A stretch of 64,000 bases of DNA, from assembly GCA_964016985.1 (NCBI GenBank), contig OZ024836.1:42032803-42096802 (forward strand), in the 5' to 3' direction. The notes below the pieces were generated by a model. It was not told the DNA's origin and did no database searches. It saw only the letters and a list, made by a program, of their open reading frames with translations. The stretch comes from Anodontia alba (lineage: Eukaryota; Mollusca; Bivalvia; Lucinida; Lucinidae). Both the position numbers and the translations under genes were made by a program. This document shows, one piece after another, positions 22,836 to 33,277 of the stretch (position 1 is its first letter; every line of letters begins with the position of its first letter).

Positions 22836-23740
22836 CAAAAAGTGCATGATATATGTATGCATATCTGTCATGCATGTATGCCTTCAAATCGCAAATCTAA
22901 TGAGTGTTGTGATTGCTCCCATGTGCACATCGGCAAGTCCTGTCATGCACTGTTCTGATATCCTGTACACTTTGCGCCTGCTACAAAGAGACCCCGATCA
23001 GACTGAACATACTGCACAGTCCACTCAGCACTTTTCATAGCAATTCCTTTCACTAAAACCGGAGATACCTACCGGACCGAATTTGCACTTACTAGAAAGA
23101 GGCCCTGATCAGACTGAACATACTGCACAGTCTGCTCAGCATCCTTCCTATCCACCTCATGCATGCAAACTGGGAAAATTGTCACTAGACTGAAATATTT
23201 AGCGCAGCCAGTCTAGTATGTATGAAAATCCTATGTAACAAAATGCAGAACTGGATCACCCTGCATCAGTCAGCAGTCAACAATCTATAGGTTTTAATTC
23301 AGACTGACACATTTCTGGCTTTTCAGACCTTGCACAGAAAACCTACAAATTGATGACCATTACTAAAATACATCACCCAGAAATGACTCCTCTAAGGACT
23401 GCGGTCCTCTGATGCACAGCAGTGTCCTGTTATTTCGCCCTTATCAGAATCATTCGCAGTGCAATATTTATATACGTCCAGGTAGCCACATATTATCTTA
23501 CACATATAGTGCACGAGTAAATTGTGAGTATACAGTAGTTTCCTACCTGTTGGACAGTAAAATTGCATAATACATAGGGTAAGGCCTTATGTAAGTAAAA
23601 AGGTACCCTACATCGGGAAAAAAATTAATTGAAGTTTGTGTGTTGTAAGAGACTGTCTTAACATTAACTTGGAAACATCCTATGCAGTTAATCGGTCAGA
23701 CATGGCTCAACCTTGTGATGTGGATTTGTGGGTCATGAAG
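22836..23740. other. Unassigned sequence with a duplicated CTGATCAGACTG block
   Basis: Two copies of about 120 bp (near 22985 and 23100) share GATCAGACTGAACATACTGCACAG and CTCAGCA, the same motif class found in other repeats here. The rest shows no exon, array or terminal repeat. Confidence 0.4.
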
Positions 23741-23878
23741 TGAAGGTCAGCAGCACCTATATTTCACAATCCAGTGATTTTGTCTTATATCTTGACATCT
23801 GTTTCATGTATATACTTCAGGATTATGATTCTGTCTGACCCGACGTTTGAATTCAAAATAAATGTAGGTCACTGTGAC

Positions 23879-25028
23879 AGCATTCCCACTCACATTTTGA
23901 TTTAGGGGTACATGTACCCCTTGGGTTTAGCATTTGGGGGTACAGATCACTTTTTGAGGGTACACATATTTTGGGGGAATTAAATGCATTGTTAAGCACT
24001 GGGAAGACTTTATACTTTAAATGTCATTGTGGTCAGTTTTAGGTACTTTGTCTTAGTATTTTAAATAAAAGGAAAACTGTGCTTCAATCATGATATCAAG
24101 ACGTCACTTTTACAAAACATATTCTTCAGTCAAAAGAACCTAATACTAACAGCCAAGTTCAAGTACTATTATTATTAAAGCTTCCTAAATATACAATGTT
24201 CGAAAACAGGTTCTGTCCAGAATGTTGTTCCTTTCGTTCAGTGTGAGCCGGACATACTGATTTTATAGAAAATCGCTACTGCAAAATGGCATGAATGATT
24301 GGAAATTCTATGAAAGAGTGTATGACATTTTCCTGGGAGTTCTGAGCGCTTTTAATATTCATAACAGTGTTTATTGACTGAATAATTAAACTTTTTTCGG
24401 GAAATTAGGCAGTCGCGAAAACTTATGACGTGTAGATTTTACGGCAATAAGTACATGTCCTGTTGATAACAGTCATTAAAAACTTGCCTAAAGTAGTCTT
24501 GCAGCGGTACAACTATCCTAAATTCATCTAAATGAAACAAAATATTTCTTTTGCATGCAGTAATTACCGATCTAATTGACAACTTTTGTATACACTTGAG
24601 CGAACCGAGCCGTATCGAAACTCGGAGAAAAAGAAGTGCCCACTGAACCGCGATACAATATAATGGTCGTCAGTGATTGGATAAAGCAAAAAAGGTCATA
24701 CACAATAACCAATGAACAATAATCTTATCCCTCTCGGTAAGAATATAAATACATTCCGTGATCCCCGTAACGATCCTCGATCCGTTTCAGTGCACTGGTC
24801 GCACGCATTCGTTATTGTCCTCCAGCAACCGCAGTGTTTCGATGCTTTATTAATATTTAAAAGGATATGCTAATGAGCGGAAACTGACTCAGTAGGACGT
24901 ACGCATGTTGCAATTTATACGTGCACCAATTTTTTTGTACGTTTGTGTACGTAGATACCAACAATTCTGTACGCTCGTGGCAGATTCTCTACGTGAATCA
25001 CGTACTGCAGTACGTGAATGGGAATGCT
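23879..25028. mobile_element. hAT-like element inserted in an AGGTCA palindrome
   Basis: Terminal inverted repeats AGCATTCCCACTCAC and GTGAATGGGAATGCT. The flanks ACTGTGAC (23871-23878) and GCTGTGAC (25029-25036) form an 8 bp target duplication with one mismatch. Removing element and duplication rebuilds the HT11 unit across the site AGGTCACTGTGACC. The 1150 bp interior has no long open frame. It includes TACCCCC-type motifs at the left and a promoter-like cluster at 24660-24800. Confidence 0.7.
24660..24800 (+). promoter_or_regulatory. Promoter-like cluster inside the hAT-like element
   Basis: An inverted CCAAT box (GATTGG, near 24676), a direct CCAAT (AACCAATGAAC, near 24710) and a TATA-like AATATAAATAC (near 24745) are followed by a less AT-rich stretch with CGATCCTCGATCCG. 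Order and spacing resemble a core promoter reading to the right. No open frame follows, so function is uncertain; it may be the decayed transposase promoter. Confidence 0.3.
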
Positions 25029-25728
25029 GCTGTGACCTATATTTCATGGTCCAGTGAGTTGGCTGTATATCTTGATTGTTATTTGATGAATGAACATCCT
25101 TATTTGAAATTATGAATCAGTATGACTCGACGTTTGACTTCAGAGTAGGTCACTGTGACTTATATTTCATGATTCAGTGATTTTGCATTATATCTTGAAA
25201 ACAGTTTAATGTATAAACAGCATACTTTGGGGTTATGTGTCAGTATAACTATGTCACAACATTTGACATCAAAATAAATGTAGGTCTTTGTGACCCCTAT
25301 TTCATGGCACAATGATTTTGTCTTAATCTCCAATACTATTTGATGCATGAGTGTCATATTTTCAGATAATGAGTGTGATCTAAACTTTGACCTCAAAGTA
25401 AATATAAATCAACATAATCTATATTTCATTGTCTAGTGATTCAGCCTAATATCTTTTAGGTTATTTGATGGATTAACATCAAAGTTGGTATAATAGATCA
25501 GTGTAACACACATTGACCTTATCAAGGATATGTAAGCCAGTGACCTATATTTTATGGTCCAATGATTTTGCTTCTTATCTTGAAGACTATTTGATGGAGA
25601 AATGTTGTACTTGGGATAATAGATCAGTGTCACTCAAAGGTAAACATTGTAAACTGTATGAGGGTAAGTGACCTATATTTCATTGTCCATTGATTTTGCC
25701 TTATATCATTGCCATAGACTTCTTTTTT

Positions 25729-27114
25729 AGCTCCCCTGAGCATAAGCTCAGGGTGAGCTATTGTCATCACCCTATGTCCATCGTCGTCCGTTGTCAACAA
25801 TTAGTTTGTTAACACTCTAGGGGTCACAGTTTTGACCCAATCTTGATGAAACTTGGTCAGAATGTTTGCCTCTATGAAATCTAGGTCAAGGTCGATACTG
25901 GGTTACTTGGGGTCAAAAACTAGGTCACCAGGTCAAATCAAAGGAAAAACTTGTTAACATTCTAGCGGTCACATTTTTGAAGCAATCATCATGAATCTTG
26001 CTCAATATGTTTGTCTTGATGATTTCTAGGTCAAGTTCGAAACTGGGTGACTTGGGGTAAAAAACTAGGCCAAATCAGCAGAAAATTTTTTTAACACTCT
26101 AGCGGTCACATTTTTAAGCAATCGTCATGAATCTTGCTCAAAATGTTTGTCTTGTTGATTTTTAGGTCAGGTTCGAAACTGGGTTACCTTGGGTAAAAAC
26201 TAGGTCACCTGGCCAGATCAGCAGAAAACCTTGTTAACATTCTAGTGGTCACATTTTTCAAGCAATCATCATGAATCTTGCTCAACATAATTGTCTTGAT
26301 GATTTCTAGGTCAAGTTTGAAACTGGGTCACTTGGGATCAAAAACTAGGTCACCTGGCCAAATCAGCAGAAAACCTTGTTAACACTACTGGTCACATTTT
26401 TGAAGCAATCATCATGAATCTTGCTCAAAATGTTTGTCTTGATGATTTCCAGGTCAGATTTGAAACTGGGTCACATGGGGTCAAAAACTGGGTGACCTGG
26501 CCAAATCGGCAGAAAACTGTTAACACTCCAGAGGTCACATTTTTTAAATAATCATCATAAATATTGCTCAAAATGTTTGTCTTGATGATTTCTAGGTCTA
26601 GTTTAAAACTGGGTCACTTGATATCAAAGACTAGTTCACCTGGCCAAATCAATGGAAAACCTTGTTGATGCTCTAGAGGCCACATTTTTGAAGTGATCAT
26701 CAGGAATCTTGCTCAAAATGTTTGTCTTAATGATTTCAAGGTGATGTATAGTTTTCTGTCCACTGACTCTCTTAAGTTTTTCCATTTAGGTCAGTTTCTC
26801 AGTAATTATTGGTCCTATAGAGTGATATTTGATACTTGTGAAGTGTTAGTGTTTAGGTCAGTTTCTCAGTAACTATTGCTCCTACAGCCAGTGATACTTA
26901 GTACATGCATACATCTTAGCATGGCCTCTTGAGTGCAGTCATCCATATTTGACCTTGACCTTTATTTCACAGTTCATTAGACATGCTACATTGTCTTACT
27001 TGTTAATCATTTTGAACTTTGATCAGAATGTTTGCCTTGATCAGTTCTAGATCAGGCTCTCAAAGTGCTATGTTGCTCAGGTGAGCGTTACAGGGCCATC
27101 ATGGCCCTCTTGTT
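25729..27114 (+). mobile_element. HT12: hairpin-tailed element, 145 bp array family, copy 1
   Basis: 5' palindrome AGCTCCCCTGAGC-ataa-GCTCAGGGTGAGCT, then CCATCGTCGTCCGTTGTC. About six units of 145 bp carry AACACTCTAGCGGTCACATT, ATCATCATGAATCTTGCTCA and TTTCTAGGTCAAGTT. The tail has CTCAGGTGAGCG, hairpin GGGCCAT-c-ATGGCCC and TCTTGTT. The last 350 bp (GTCAGTTTCTCAGTAA...) are shared with HT16 and HT21. It is preceded by a run of seven T. Confidence 0.75.
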
Positions 27115-27590
27115 TATATAATTATGAAATGCGCTGGCGCGGGTATTCATTGCCTTCTGGGCACTTGCTCTAGTTTAGCCTACCAATCACAGTTGCAGCA
27201 GCGGAAGCATTTAGGTGGCTGAATGGTTAGTGCTATTGACTATGGATCATGAATTCCCAAACTTATATCTGCTGCTGGCAAAATTCTGCTCTTGACTATA
27301 AGGTGTTTCATTGTATAGAGCCTTTATATTCTTCGAGTGTTTTGATATGACTTAAATAATGCTGTTTACCTTTTCCAGTATAAAAGGTTTATAGTTAGCA
27401 TATTTATAGTGTATTGGATCGTACAATTTTTTAAAAAAAAAAGTTGTTATTCAGAGGACAAGATCATAGCTTCATCAATACGGCTGCTTGTATGGCTACC
27501 TGTTAGACCCTCACTCCATGGTCAAGTATTCATAATTTGTTATAATTACTATTAATAGGATAAAGTGCATAACTTCATATATAATACTTT
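27115..27590. other. Unassigned AT-rich sequence
   Basis: I see no array, exon or terminal repeat in this 475 bp. CCAATCACAG and a short GC-rich CGCTGGCGCGGG occur at 27130-27200 without context. Confidence 0.4.
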
Positions 27591-27599
27591 TTTTAACCA

Positions 27600-27722
27600 A
27601 AAAGTATTGATATTTTTCTTTTTTATCTATGAACATATTTGTGGGTATCATTAGAAGTACCTTGGCAAGATGCTTCTAATGAGTACCACTAATATATGAT
27701 TTTTCAAGAAATAAGAAAAATA
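27600..27722. mobile_element. Foldback MITE family G, copy 1
   Basis: Imperfect palindrome with arms GTGGGTATCATTAGAAGTAC and TTCTAATGAGTACCAC, flanked by AAAGTATTGATATTT and AGAAATAAGAAAAAT. Four further copies share this layout (29318, 30455, 51046 and 52555). Confidence 0.6.
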
Positions 27723-27769
27723 TTATGTGGATACCACCTCTTGTCTGAAGCTATAGAATAAGTGTTTTA

Positions 27770-29245
27770 GATAAGTGTGATAGATATTAGATGTGCAATA
27801 AATATTAGATAAGTGCAATAGATATAAGAGAGGTGCAATAGATATTAGATAAGGGCAATAGGTATTAGATCAGTGCAATAGATATAATTAAGAGAAGTGC
27901 AATAGATGTTAGATCAGTGAAATAGATATTAGATCAGTGCAATATATATTAGATAAGTGCAATAGATATAAGAGAAGTGCAACAGATATTACATAAGTGC
28001 AATAGATATTAGATAAGTGCAAAAGATATAAGAGAAGTGCAATAGATGTTAGATCAGTGCAATAGATATTAGATCAGCACAATATATATTAGATTAAGTG
28101 CAATAGACATTAGATAGATGCAATAGATATTAGATCAGTGCAATAGATATTAGATCAGTGCAATAGATATTAGATCAGTACAGTAGATATAAGAGAGGTG
28201 CTGTAGATATTAGTTCAGTGCAACAGATATTAGATAAGTGCAATGGATATTAGATAAGTGCAATAGATACTAGAAAAGTGCAGTAGACATTAGATAAGTG
28301 CAATAGATATAAGAGAAGTGCAATAAATGTTAGATCAGTGCAACAGATATTAGATCAGTGCAATATATATCAGATAAGTGCAATAGACATTAGATAGGTG
28401 CAATAGATATTAGATCAGTGCAATAGATATTAGATCAGTACAGTAGATATAAGAGAGGTGCTGTAGATATTAGATCAGTGCAATGGATATTAGATAAGTG
28501 CAATAGATATTAGATAAGTGCAATAGATATAAGAGAAGTGCAATAGATGTTAGATCAGTGCAATAGATATTAGATCAGTGCAATATATATTAGATAAGTG
28601 CAATAGACATTAGATAGATGCAATATATATAAGATCAGTGCAATAGATATTAGATCAGTACAGTAGATATAAGAGAGGTGCTGTAGATATTAGTTCAGTG
28701 CAACAGATATTAGATAAGTGCAATGGATATTAGATGAGTGCAATAGATAATAGAAAAGTGCAGTAGACATTAGATAAGTGCAATAGATATAAGAGAAGTA
28801 CAACAGATATTAGATCAGTGCAATAGATATTAGATAAGTGCAAACAATATAAGAGAAGTGTAATAGATGTTAGATCAGTGCAATAGATACTGGATCAGTG
28901 CAAAACCTATGAGAGAAGTGCAACAAATATTAGATCAGTGCAGTAGATATTAGATCAGTGCAATAGATATTAGAGAAGTGCAATAGACATTAGATAAGTG
29001 CATTAGATATTAGATAAGTGCAATAGATGTTAGATAAGTGCAATAAATATAAGAGAAGTGCAATAGATATTAGATCAGTGCAATAGATATTTGATAAGTG
29101 CAAATGATATTAAATAAGTGCAATAGACATTAGGTAAGTACAATAGGTATTAGATAAGTGCAATATGTAGTAGATTTTGGATATTAGATAAGTGCAGTAG
29201 GTATTAGATAAGTACAATAAATTTTAGATAAGTACAATAGATAAT
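27770..29245 (+). repeat. 20 bp minisatellite with higher-order structure
   Basis: About 73 units of consensus GATATTAGATAAGTGCAATA, with frequent variants (AGATCAGTG, ATAAGAGAAGTG, AGACATT). A marker string of variant units beginning GATCAGTACAGTAGATATAA recurs at 28171, 28431 and 28651, so blocks of 13 and 11 units were duplicated together. Stop codons occur in the units; it is non-coding. Confidence 0.9.
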
Positions 29246-29317
29246 GTACCAGACTTGTGCGCCAAACCAAGACTCAAATCAACCTGTCTCTCATTGCTCC
29301 AGATAAGGCACTTTTTT

Positions 29318-29455
29318 TCAACTAAAAAGTATTGATATTTCTCAAGATTCACCACAAAAACATGTATGTTGTGAGTACTTATTAGAAGTACCTCAGCAAG
29401 GCGCTTTTAATGAGTACCCACAACATATGTTTTTGTCGAGAAATAAGAAAAATAA
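29318..29455. mobile_element. Foldback MITE family G, copy 2
   Basis: Arms of about 38 bp: left contains ATGTTGTGAGTACTTATTAG, right contains TTTTAATGAGTACCCACAAC. The right side continues GAGAAATAAGAAAAATAAA as in the other copies. Confidence 0.65.
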
Positions 29456-29714
29456 ATACCCCTCTTACTTGGAGCTGTGGTCTCTGTTGTCTGCAGGAAG
29501 AAACTTTGCATCCTTGGCTATCCAAAATTCACTCAGTGAAGATTCTGAACAGACTGCATGAATGTGCAGGCTGATCTGGATGTTGGCTGGGCACATCTGT
29601 CCAAAGGTGTGTTTTCTGACATCGCAGCTTATTAAGGAAATGTGGAGAAAAGAGAGCAGAAAATTTCCAAAAAAGTGTGCAGATGCAGTTTGTGCCCTTT
29701 TGTCTAAACCCAAA

Positions 29715-29892
29715 GGTTATAAAACTTTTTTCCTGCTCAACTCAGCTAGCATTTTCATGTTTATTTGCAGAGAAATTTTCCTTCTCAGCTATGTTTAGCA
29801 AGAAAGAATTTGCAATTGTTAGCAATCTGAGATTTATTAGCAGGAAAAATTTGATGCTCAGTTGAGTTGAGCATAAAGAAAGTTTTACAACC
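29715..29892. mobile_element. MITE family H, copy 1
   Basis: Terminal inverted repeats GGTTATAAAACTTTTTT and AGAAAGTTTTACAACC extend imperfectly through ATGCTCAACTCA. The interior contains AGCAAGAAAGAATTTGCAAT. A second copy at 63100-63957 is split by HT24. 178 bp and non-coding, though a 62-codon frame crosses it. Confidence 0.65.
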
Positions 29893-30074
29893 TCAGGGCC
29901 AGAGCTATGACCAGTTTTAAAATTTCCATTGGTTTTTCAGATAATATTGCACTTGTGAAAGCTGTCCTTTGTGCTGGTCTTTATCCAAATGTAGCCAAGG
30001 TCAAAACACCACCGAAGGGTAAAAGGTAAACTCTTTGACAACATCACTCAGTAAACCAGATAAAAACAAGGTTG

Positions 30075-30190
30075 TGTTAACTGCTTAGAGGACTGCCCAG
30101 GAAAAAGTGTGGTTAAATTAGGTGAAGTAACTGGCTCGACATAACCTTAATAGTTTAAATTGGGTCCTTAAACTTCATCCCAACTAAGAA
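30075..30190 (+). mobile_element. SINE-1 fragment, strongly decayed
   Basis: It retains TTAACTGCTTAGAGGACTG, CCCAG...GTGTGGTTA and GGCTCGACATAACC of the SINE-1 3' body, with many substitutions and a lost A/C tail. Confidence 0.5.
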
Positions 30191-30454
30191 CAAAGTTTCC
30201 CATTACATTAACAAGTATATTTAATTTGTACTCCAATGTTCCCCCGTAGTATTTAGTGAAAATGGGTGTGGAGGGCTCTACAATATTAGGCAGGTTTGCA
30301 AAATTTTGCAATTTTTAAAACCGCTTTTCAAGTTGTTTGTTACTTCTAGGAGCCATTTTACTGCATAAACTTATCTAAATGTGTTCAACAATCACAGTTA
30401 TCCTCATTTCCCATATTATATGGTTAAAATGCCATGGTTTGCTTAGAAAAGAGA

Positions 30455-30560
30455 GCTAGCAGGATGATGTTGTGGGTATGAAGCACCTCTGGGAGGCACT
30501 GCTAGTGAGTACTCACAACATATATATTTTCTTGGAGAAGTAAGAAACTATCATTTTTAT
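30455..30560. mobile_element. Foldback MITE family G, copy 3
   Basis: Arms GATGTTGTGGGTATGAAGC and GTGAGTACTCACAACATATA with the usual GAGAAGTAAGAAAC right flank; more decayed than copy 2. Confidence 0.5.
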
Positions 30561-30886
30561 GGTTAAAAAACACTGTCTTATCTAGAGCTATAGTTTAAAT
30601 ATGTACATTTTACATACTGTATTTGACCTAATTACTGCACATGCCTCTGTAAGCGCACAGTCGGTAAATTTTGTAGTCTACAGCCTGTGTATCTAATTAT
30701 TTATTTCATATATGAGAGTAGTTCAGTAAGTTCATAGAACTCGGTATTTTTCTATACAATTCAAGAATTTTTTTTTCATTTTTGTGCAGTGTAAACCTTT
30801 GTCAGTTGAAATATAACAGCCGTTCAGTCAACACGTACATTTTTTGCTCTTACTTACCGTTTGAAAACCTATAGCCATAGGCAAAA

Positions 30887-31756
30887 ATGGAAAGTCAGAA
30901 TATTGAGTTCAGAGCAGTCATAAAGTTCCTCACTAAGGAGGGTGCAAAGGCCAAAGAAATCCATCGGCGCATGGCTGATGTGTATGGTGATAGTAGCCCA
31001 AAGTATTCCAAAGTGGCAAAGTGGTCAGCAGAATTTAAACGTGGGCGAGACTCCTTAGAAGATGACCCAAGGCCAGGTCGCCCTGCTGATGTCATCAGCC
31101 AGGAGATGATCGACCGTGTTAAGAGACTTGTGCTAAACAATCGCCGAATCAAAGTCGCCAAACTTGCTTCAGAATGTGGTATTTCTAATGGAAGTATTTA
31201 CACTATAATCCATGAACATTTAGGCATGTCAAAAGTATCTGCCAGGTGGGTACCCAGAAACCTGAACATGCAAGATCGTCAGCAAAGGGTGGAGTCAAGT
31301 CAAGAACTTCTGGAAGTGTACAATGCCAGTCCAGAAGACTTTCACACTTGTCTTGTAACAGGAGATGAAACTTTGCTTCACCACTGGGACCCAGGTACTA
31401 AAAAAGAGTCCATGCAATGGAAGCGCCCTGGCTCACCCCCACTTAAGAAATTTCGTACCCAACCATCAGCCAGCAAGGTAATGGTAACGCCTGAAAAAGC
31501 ATTAAGACCTGAGAAAGGTTGCGCTAGGTGGGTACCTCATTTGCTCACTGAGGAGCAAAAGACATTACACCTTAAAAGTGCCCGGGAACTTTTGAAACCA
31601 TACAAAGGCTGTAATAGTCGGGTTGTTTCTAACTTGCTAACAGGTGATGAAACCTGGGTGCACATGTTTGAGCCACAAAGAAGGGCTGATAATAAGCAAT
31701 GGAAGCGAAAAGATCAAAAACGCCCATGTATGGCCAAGAGAACCATAAGTTCGTAA
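30887..31756 (+). CDS. Chimeric mariner transposase frame (289 codons), non-functional
   Basis: Residues 1-115 hold the paired helix-turn-helix DNA-binding region (IKFLTKEGAKAKEIHRRM; LASECGISNGSIYTIIH). Next come the linker WVPRNL (121-126), first catalytic Asp in VTGDE (D160) and KKFRTQPSASKVM (187-199). Near residue 200 the protein switches to a second mariner lineage: again a linker WVPHLL (215-220), again a first Asp in LTGDE (D254) and FEPQRRADNKQWKR. The frame ends at TAA 31754-31756, before any second or third Asp. So the linker and D1 module is present twice and the triad is incomplete. The stop is in frame with further mariner B sequence and looks like a nonsense change. No other copy of the chimera is visible in this window. 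Confidence 0.85.
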   Translation: MESQNIEFRAVIKFLTKEGAKAKEIHRRMADVYGDSSPKYSKVAKWSAEFKRGRDSLEDDPRPGRPADVISQEMIDRVKRLVLNNRRIKVAKLASECGISNGSIYTIIHEHLGMSKVSARWVPRNLNMQDRQQRVESSQELLEVYNASPEDFHTCLVTGDETLLHHWDPGTKKESMQWKRPGSPPLKKFRTQPSASKVMVTPEKALRPEKGCARWVPHLLTEEQKTLHLKSARELLKPYKGCNSRVVSNLLTGDETWVHMFEPQRRADNKQWKRKDQKRPCMAKRTISS

Positions 31757-33154
31757 AAGATGTTGTATGCAGTTTTCTTTAATTCAAGTGGGCCAGTCGT
31801 TCAAGTGCCTTGTCCACCTGGTCATACAGTCACTGACCAGTTCTACAAGAATTCTGTACTGAAGGAAGTGAAAGAGTTTTACAATAAGAAACAACCAAGC
31901 AAAGAATGGTCAGGAGTCCACCTTGTACATGACATTGCCTCTTCTCATAAGTGTGAGGTTGTTAAGTCTTTTTATACCCCACCACTTAATAGTGGTGGGG
32001 TATTATGGTTTCACGTTGGTCGTCCGTGAGTCCGTCCGTCCGTCATATGTCCGTCCGTCCGTCCATTTTTCGTTTCTGGATGATAACTTGAGTAAACATC
32101 AATGGATTTTCACCAAACTTGATATGTGCATTGATATTGTGGAGATCTGGTTTGGAATTGCTAATGGGCAAATTTTGTCAATTTTTGACGGAGATCTGCC
32201 CAAGACACGCCCATATTTTCGTTTCCGGATGATAACTTGAGTAAACATCAATGGATTTTCACCAAACTTGGTATGTGCATTGATATTGTTGAGATCTGGT
32301 TTGGGATTGCTAATCGGCAAATTTCATAATTTTTCACGGAGTTACCTGCCAGAGACATGCCCATATTTTCGTTTCCAGACTATAACTTGAGTAAATAACA
32401 AGGGATTTTCATCAACCTTGCTTTAAGGAGATCCGGTTTGGGATTGCTAATGGGCAAATTTCATAAAATGTTTACGGAGTTATCTGCCAGAGACACACCC
32501 ATTTTTTCGTTTCCTGATCATAAATTTAGTAAATAACAAGGGTTTTTTACTAAACTTGCTATATGTATTGACAGTAAGGAGATCAGGTTTGGAATTGCTA
32601 ATGAGCAAATTTCGTCAAATTTTTACGGAGTTATCTGCCCGAGACACATCCATATTTTCATTTCTGGATGATAACTTGAGTAAATAACAAGGCCTTTTAA
32701 CCAAACTTGCTATATGCATTGATGTTATCAAGATCTGCTCTAGGATTGTTATCTATCCATTGATATTATCAAGATCTGGTTTAGGTTTGTTATCTGTCCC
32801 TCCGTCAGTTTCTTTCCCGACATTTTCGCAACGATAACTTTAATACATAAACAAATAATTGCTATGGCGGGGTATTATGCTTGTGGTGCTTTTATTTGGC
32901 TTCTGAAAAAGTGAAAGTTTTAAACCATTCACCTTATTCACCTGACCTGAGTCGCTGTGACTTCTTTTTATTTCCCAGGCTTAAGATAATGCTTTCTGGA
33001 AATAGGTATACGTCTAGAAGTTCTCTTGGCAGCGCTGTTTATCAGTATCTTTAACAGATACCAAAAGAAGACTATTTATCTGCTTTTCGCGACTGGGTAA
33101 AAAGAATACAAAAAGGTGTTTCAGTAAAGGGGGGAATACTTTGAAGTTTTGTAA
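31757..33154 (+). pseudogene. Mariner B transposase, C-terminal part, broken by HT13, a stop and a frameshift
   Basis: Directly after the stop the same frame continues (LYAVFFNSSGPVVQV, FYNKKQPSKEW) to HDIASSHKC (second Asp) and VKSF at 31972. HT13 follows. From 32896 the frame resumes with LASEKVKVLNHSPYSPDL and CDFFLFP (third Asp). With 31973-32895 removed, exactly 34 residues separate the two Asp, the D34D spacing. A second TAA lies at 33052-33054. A run of six G near 33129-33134 shifts the frame just before the end; the shifted frame stops at 33152-33154. Three independent lesions plus HT13 make this a dead copy. Confidence 0.85.
31973..32895 (+). mobile_element. HT13: TATACCCC-type element inserted in mariner B
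   Basis: It starts with a strong palindrome ATACCCCACCACT-taat-AGTGGTGGGGTAT, followed by GTCCGTCCGTCC repeats (32018-32070). About five units of 147-152 bp carry GATAACTTGAGTAAACATCA and GGAATTGCTAATGGGCAAAT. The 3' side has GGCGGGGTATTATGCTTG (32864-32882), the partial inverse of the 5' end, then TGGTGCTTTTAT. Its boundaries are fixed by the interrupted transposase frame to within a few T residues (five T left, three T right). Confidence 0.8.
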
Positions 33155-33277
33155 TAAAAATATGTTTGATAAAACATAGCACTGAAGTAATCCAAACCTA
33201 GTGACAAAACTTTTTGCAGGACCCTCATATATCAGGTCAAGTAAGAGTGTTACATGCAAGATGGACAATTGCTTTTT

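Larger units (their letters stand above)
23740..25728 (+). repeat. HT11: decayed array related to the 128 bp repeat of HT8, split by a hAT-like element
   Basis: Units share TATTTCATGGTCCAGTGA, TTTTGCCTTATATCTTG and AGGTCACTGTGACC with the HT8 array but are much more diverged. One unit lies before 23878 and about five between 25029 and 25710. No ends survive; HT12 starts directly after. It is probably an older relative of HT8. Confidence 0.55.
30711..33229 (+). mobile_element. Composite of two different mariner elements, interrupted by HT13
   Basis: The left terminus TATGAGAGTAGTTCAG (30711) belongs to mariner A. The right terminus is CTTTTTGCAGGACCCTCATA (inverse TATGAGGGTCCTGC, to 33229), and both abut TA. 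The left 600 coding bp are mariner A (30887 to about 31485); the rest is a different mariner B (about 31490-33154). Part A lacks its catalytic 3' half and part B lacks its N-terminus. HT13 lies inside part B. Confidence 0.75.

Noticed and set aside
27770..29245. CRISPR-like short repeats
   Set aside because: The 20 bp units abut each other with no spacers; it is a minisatellite.
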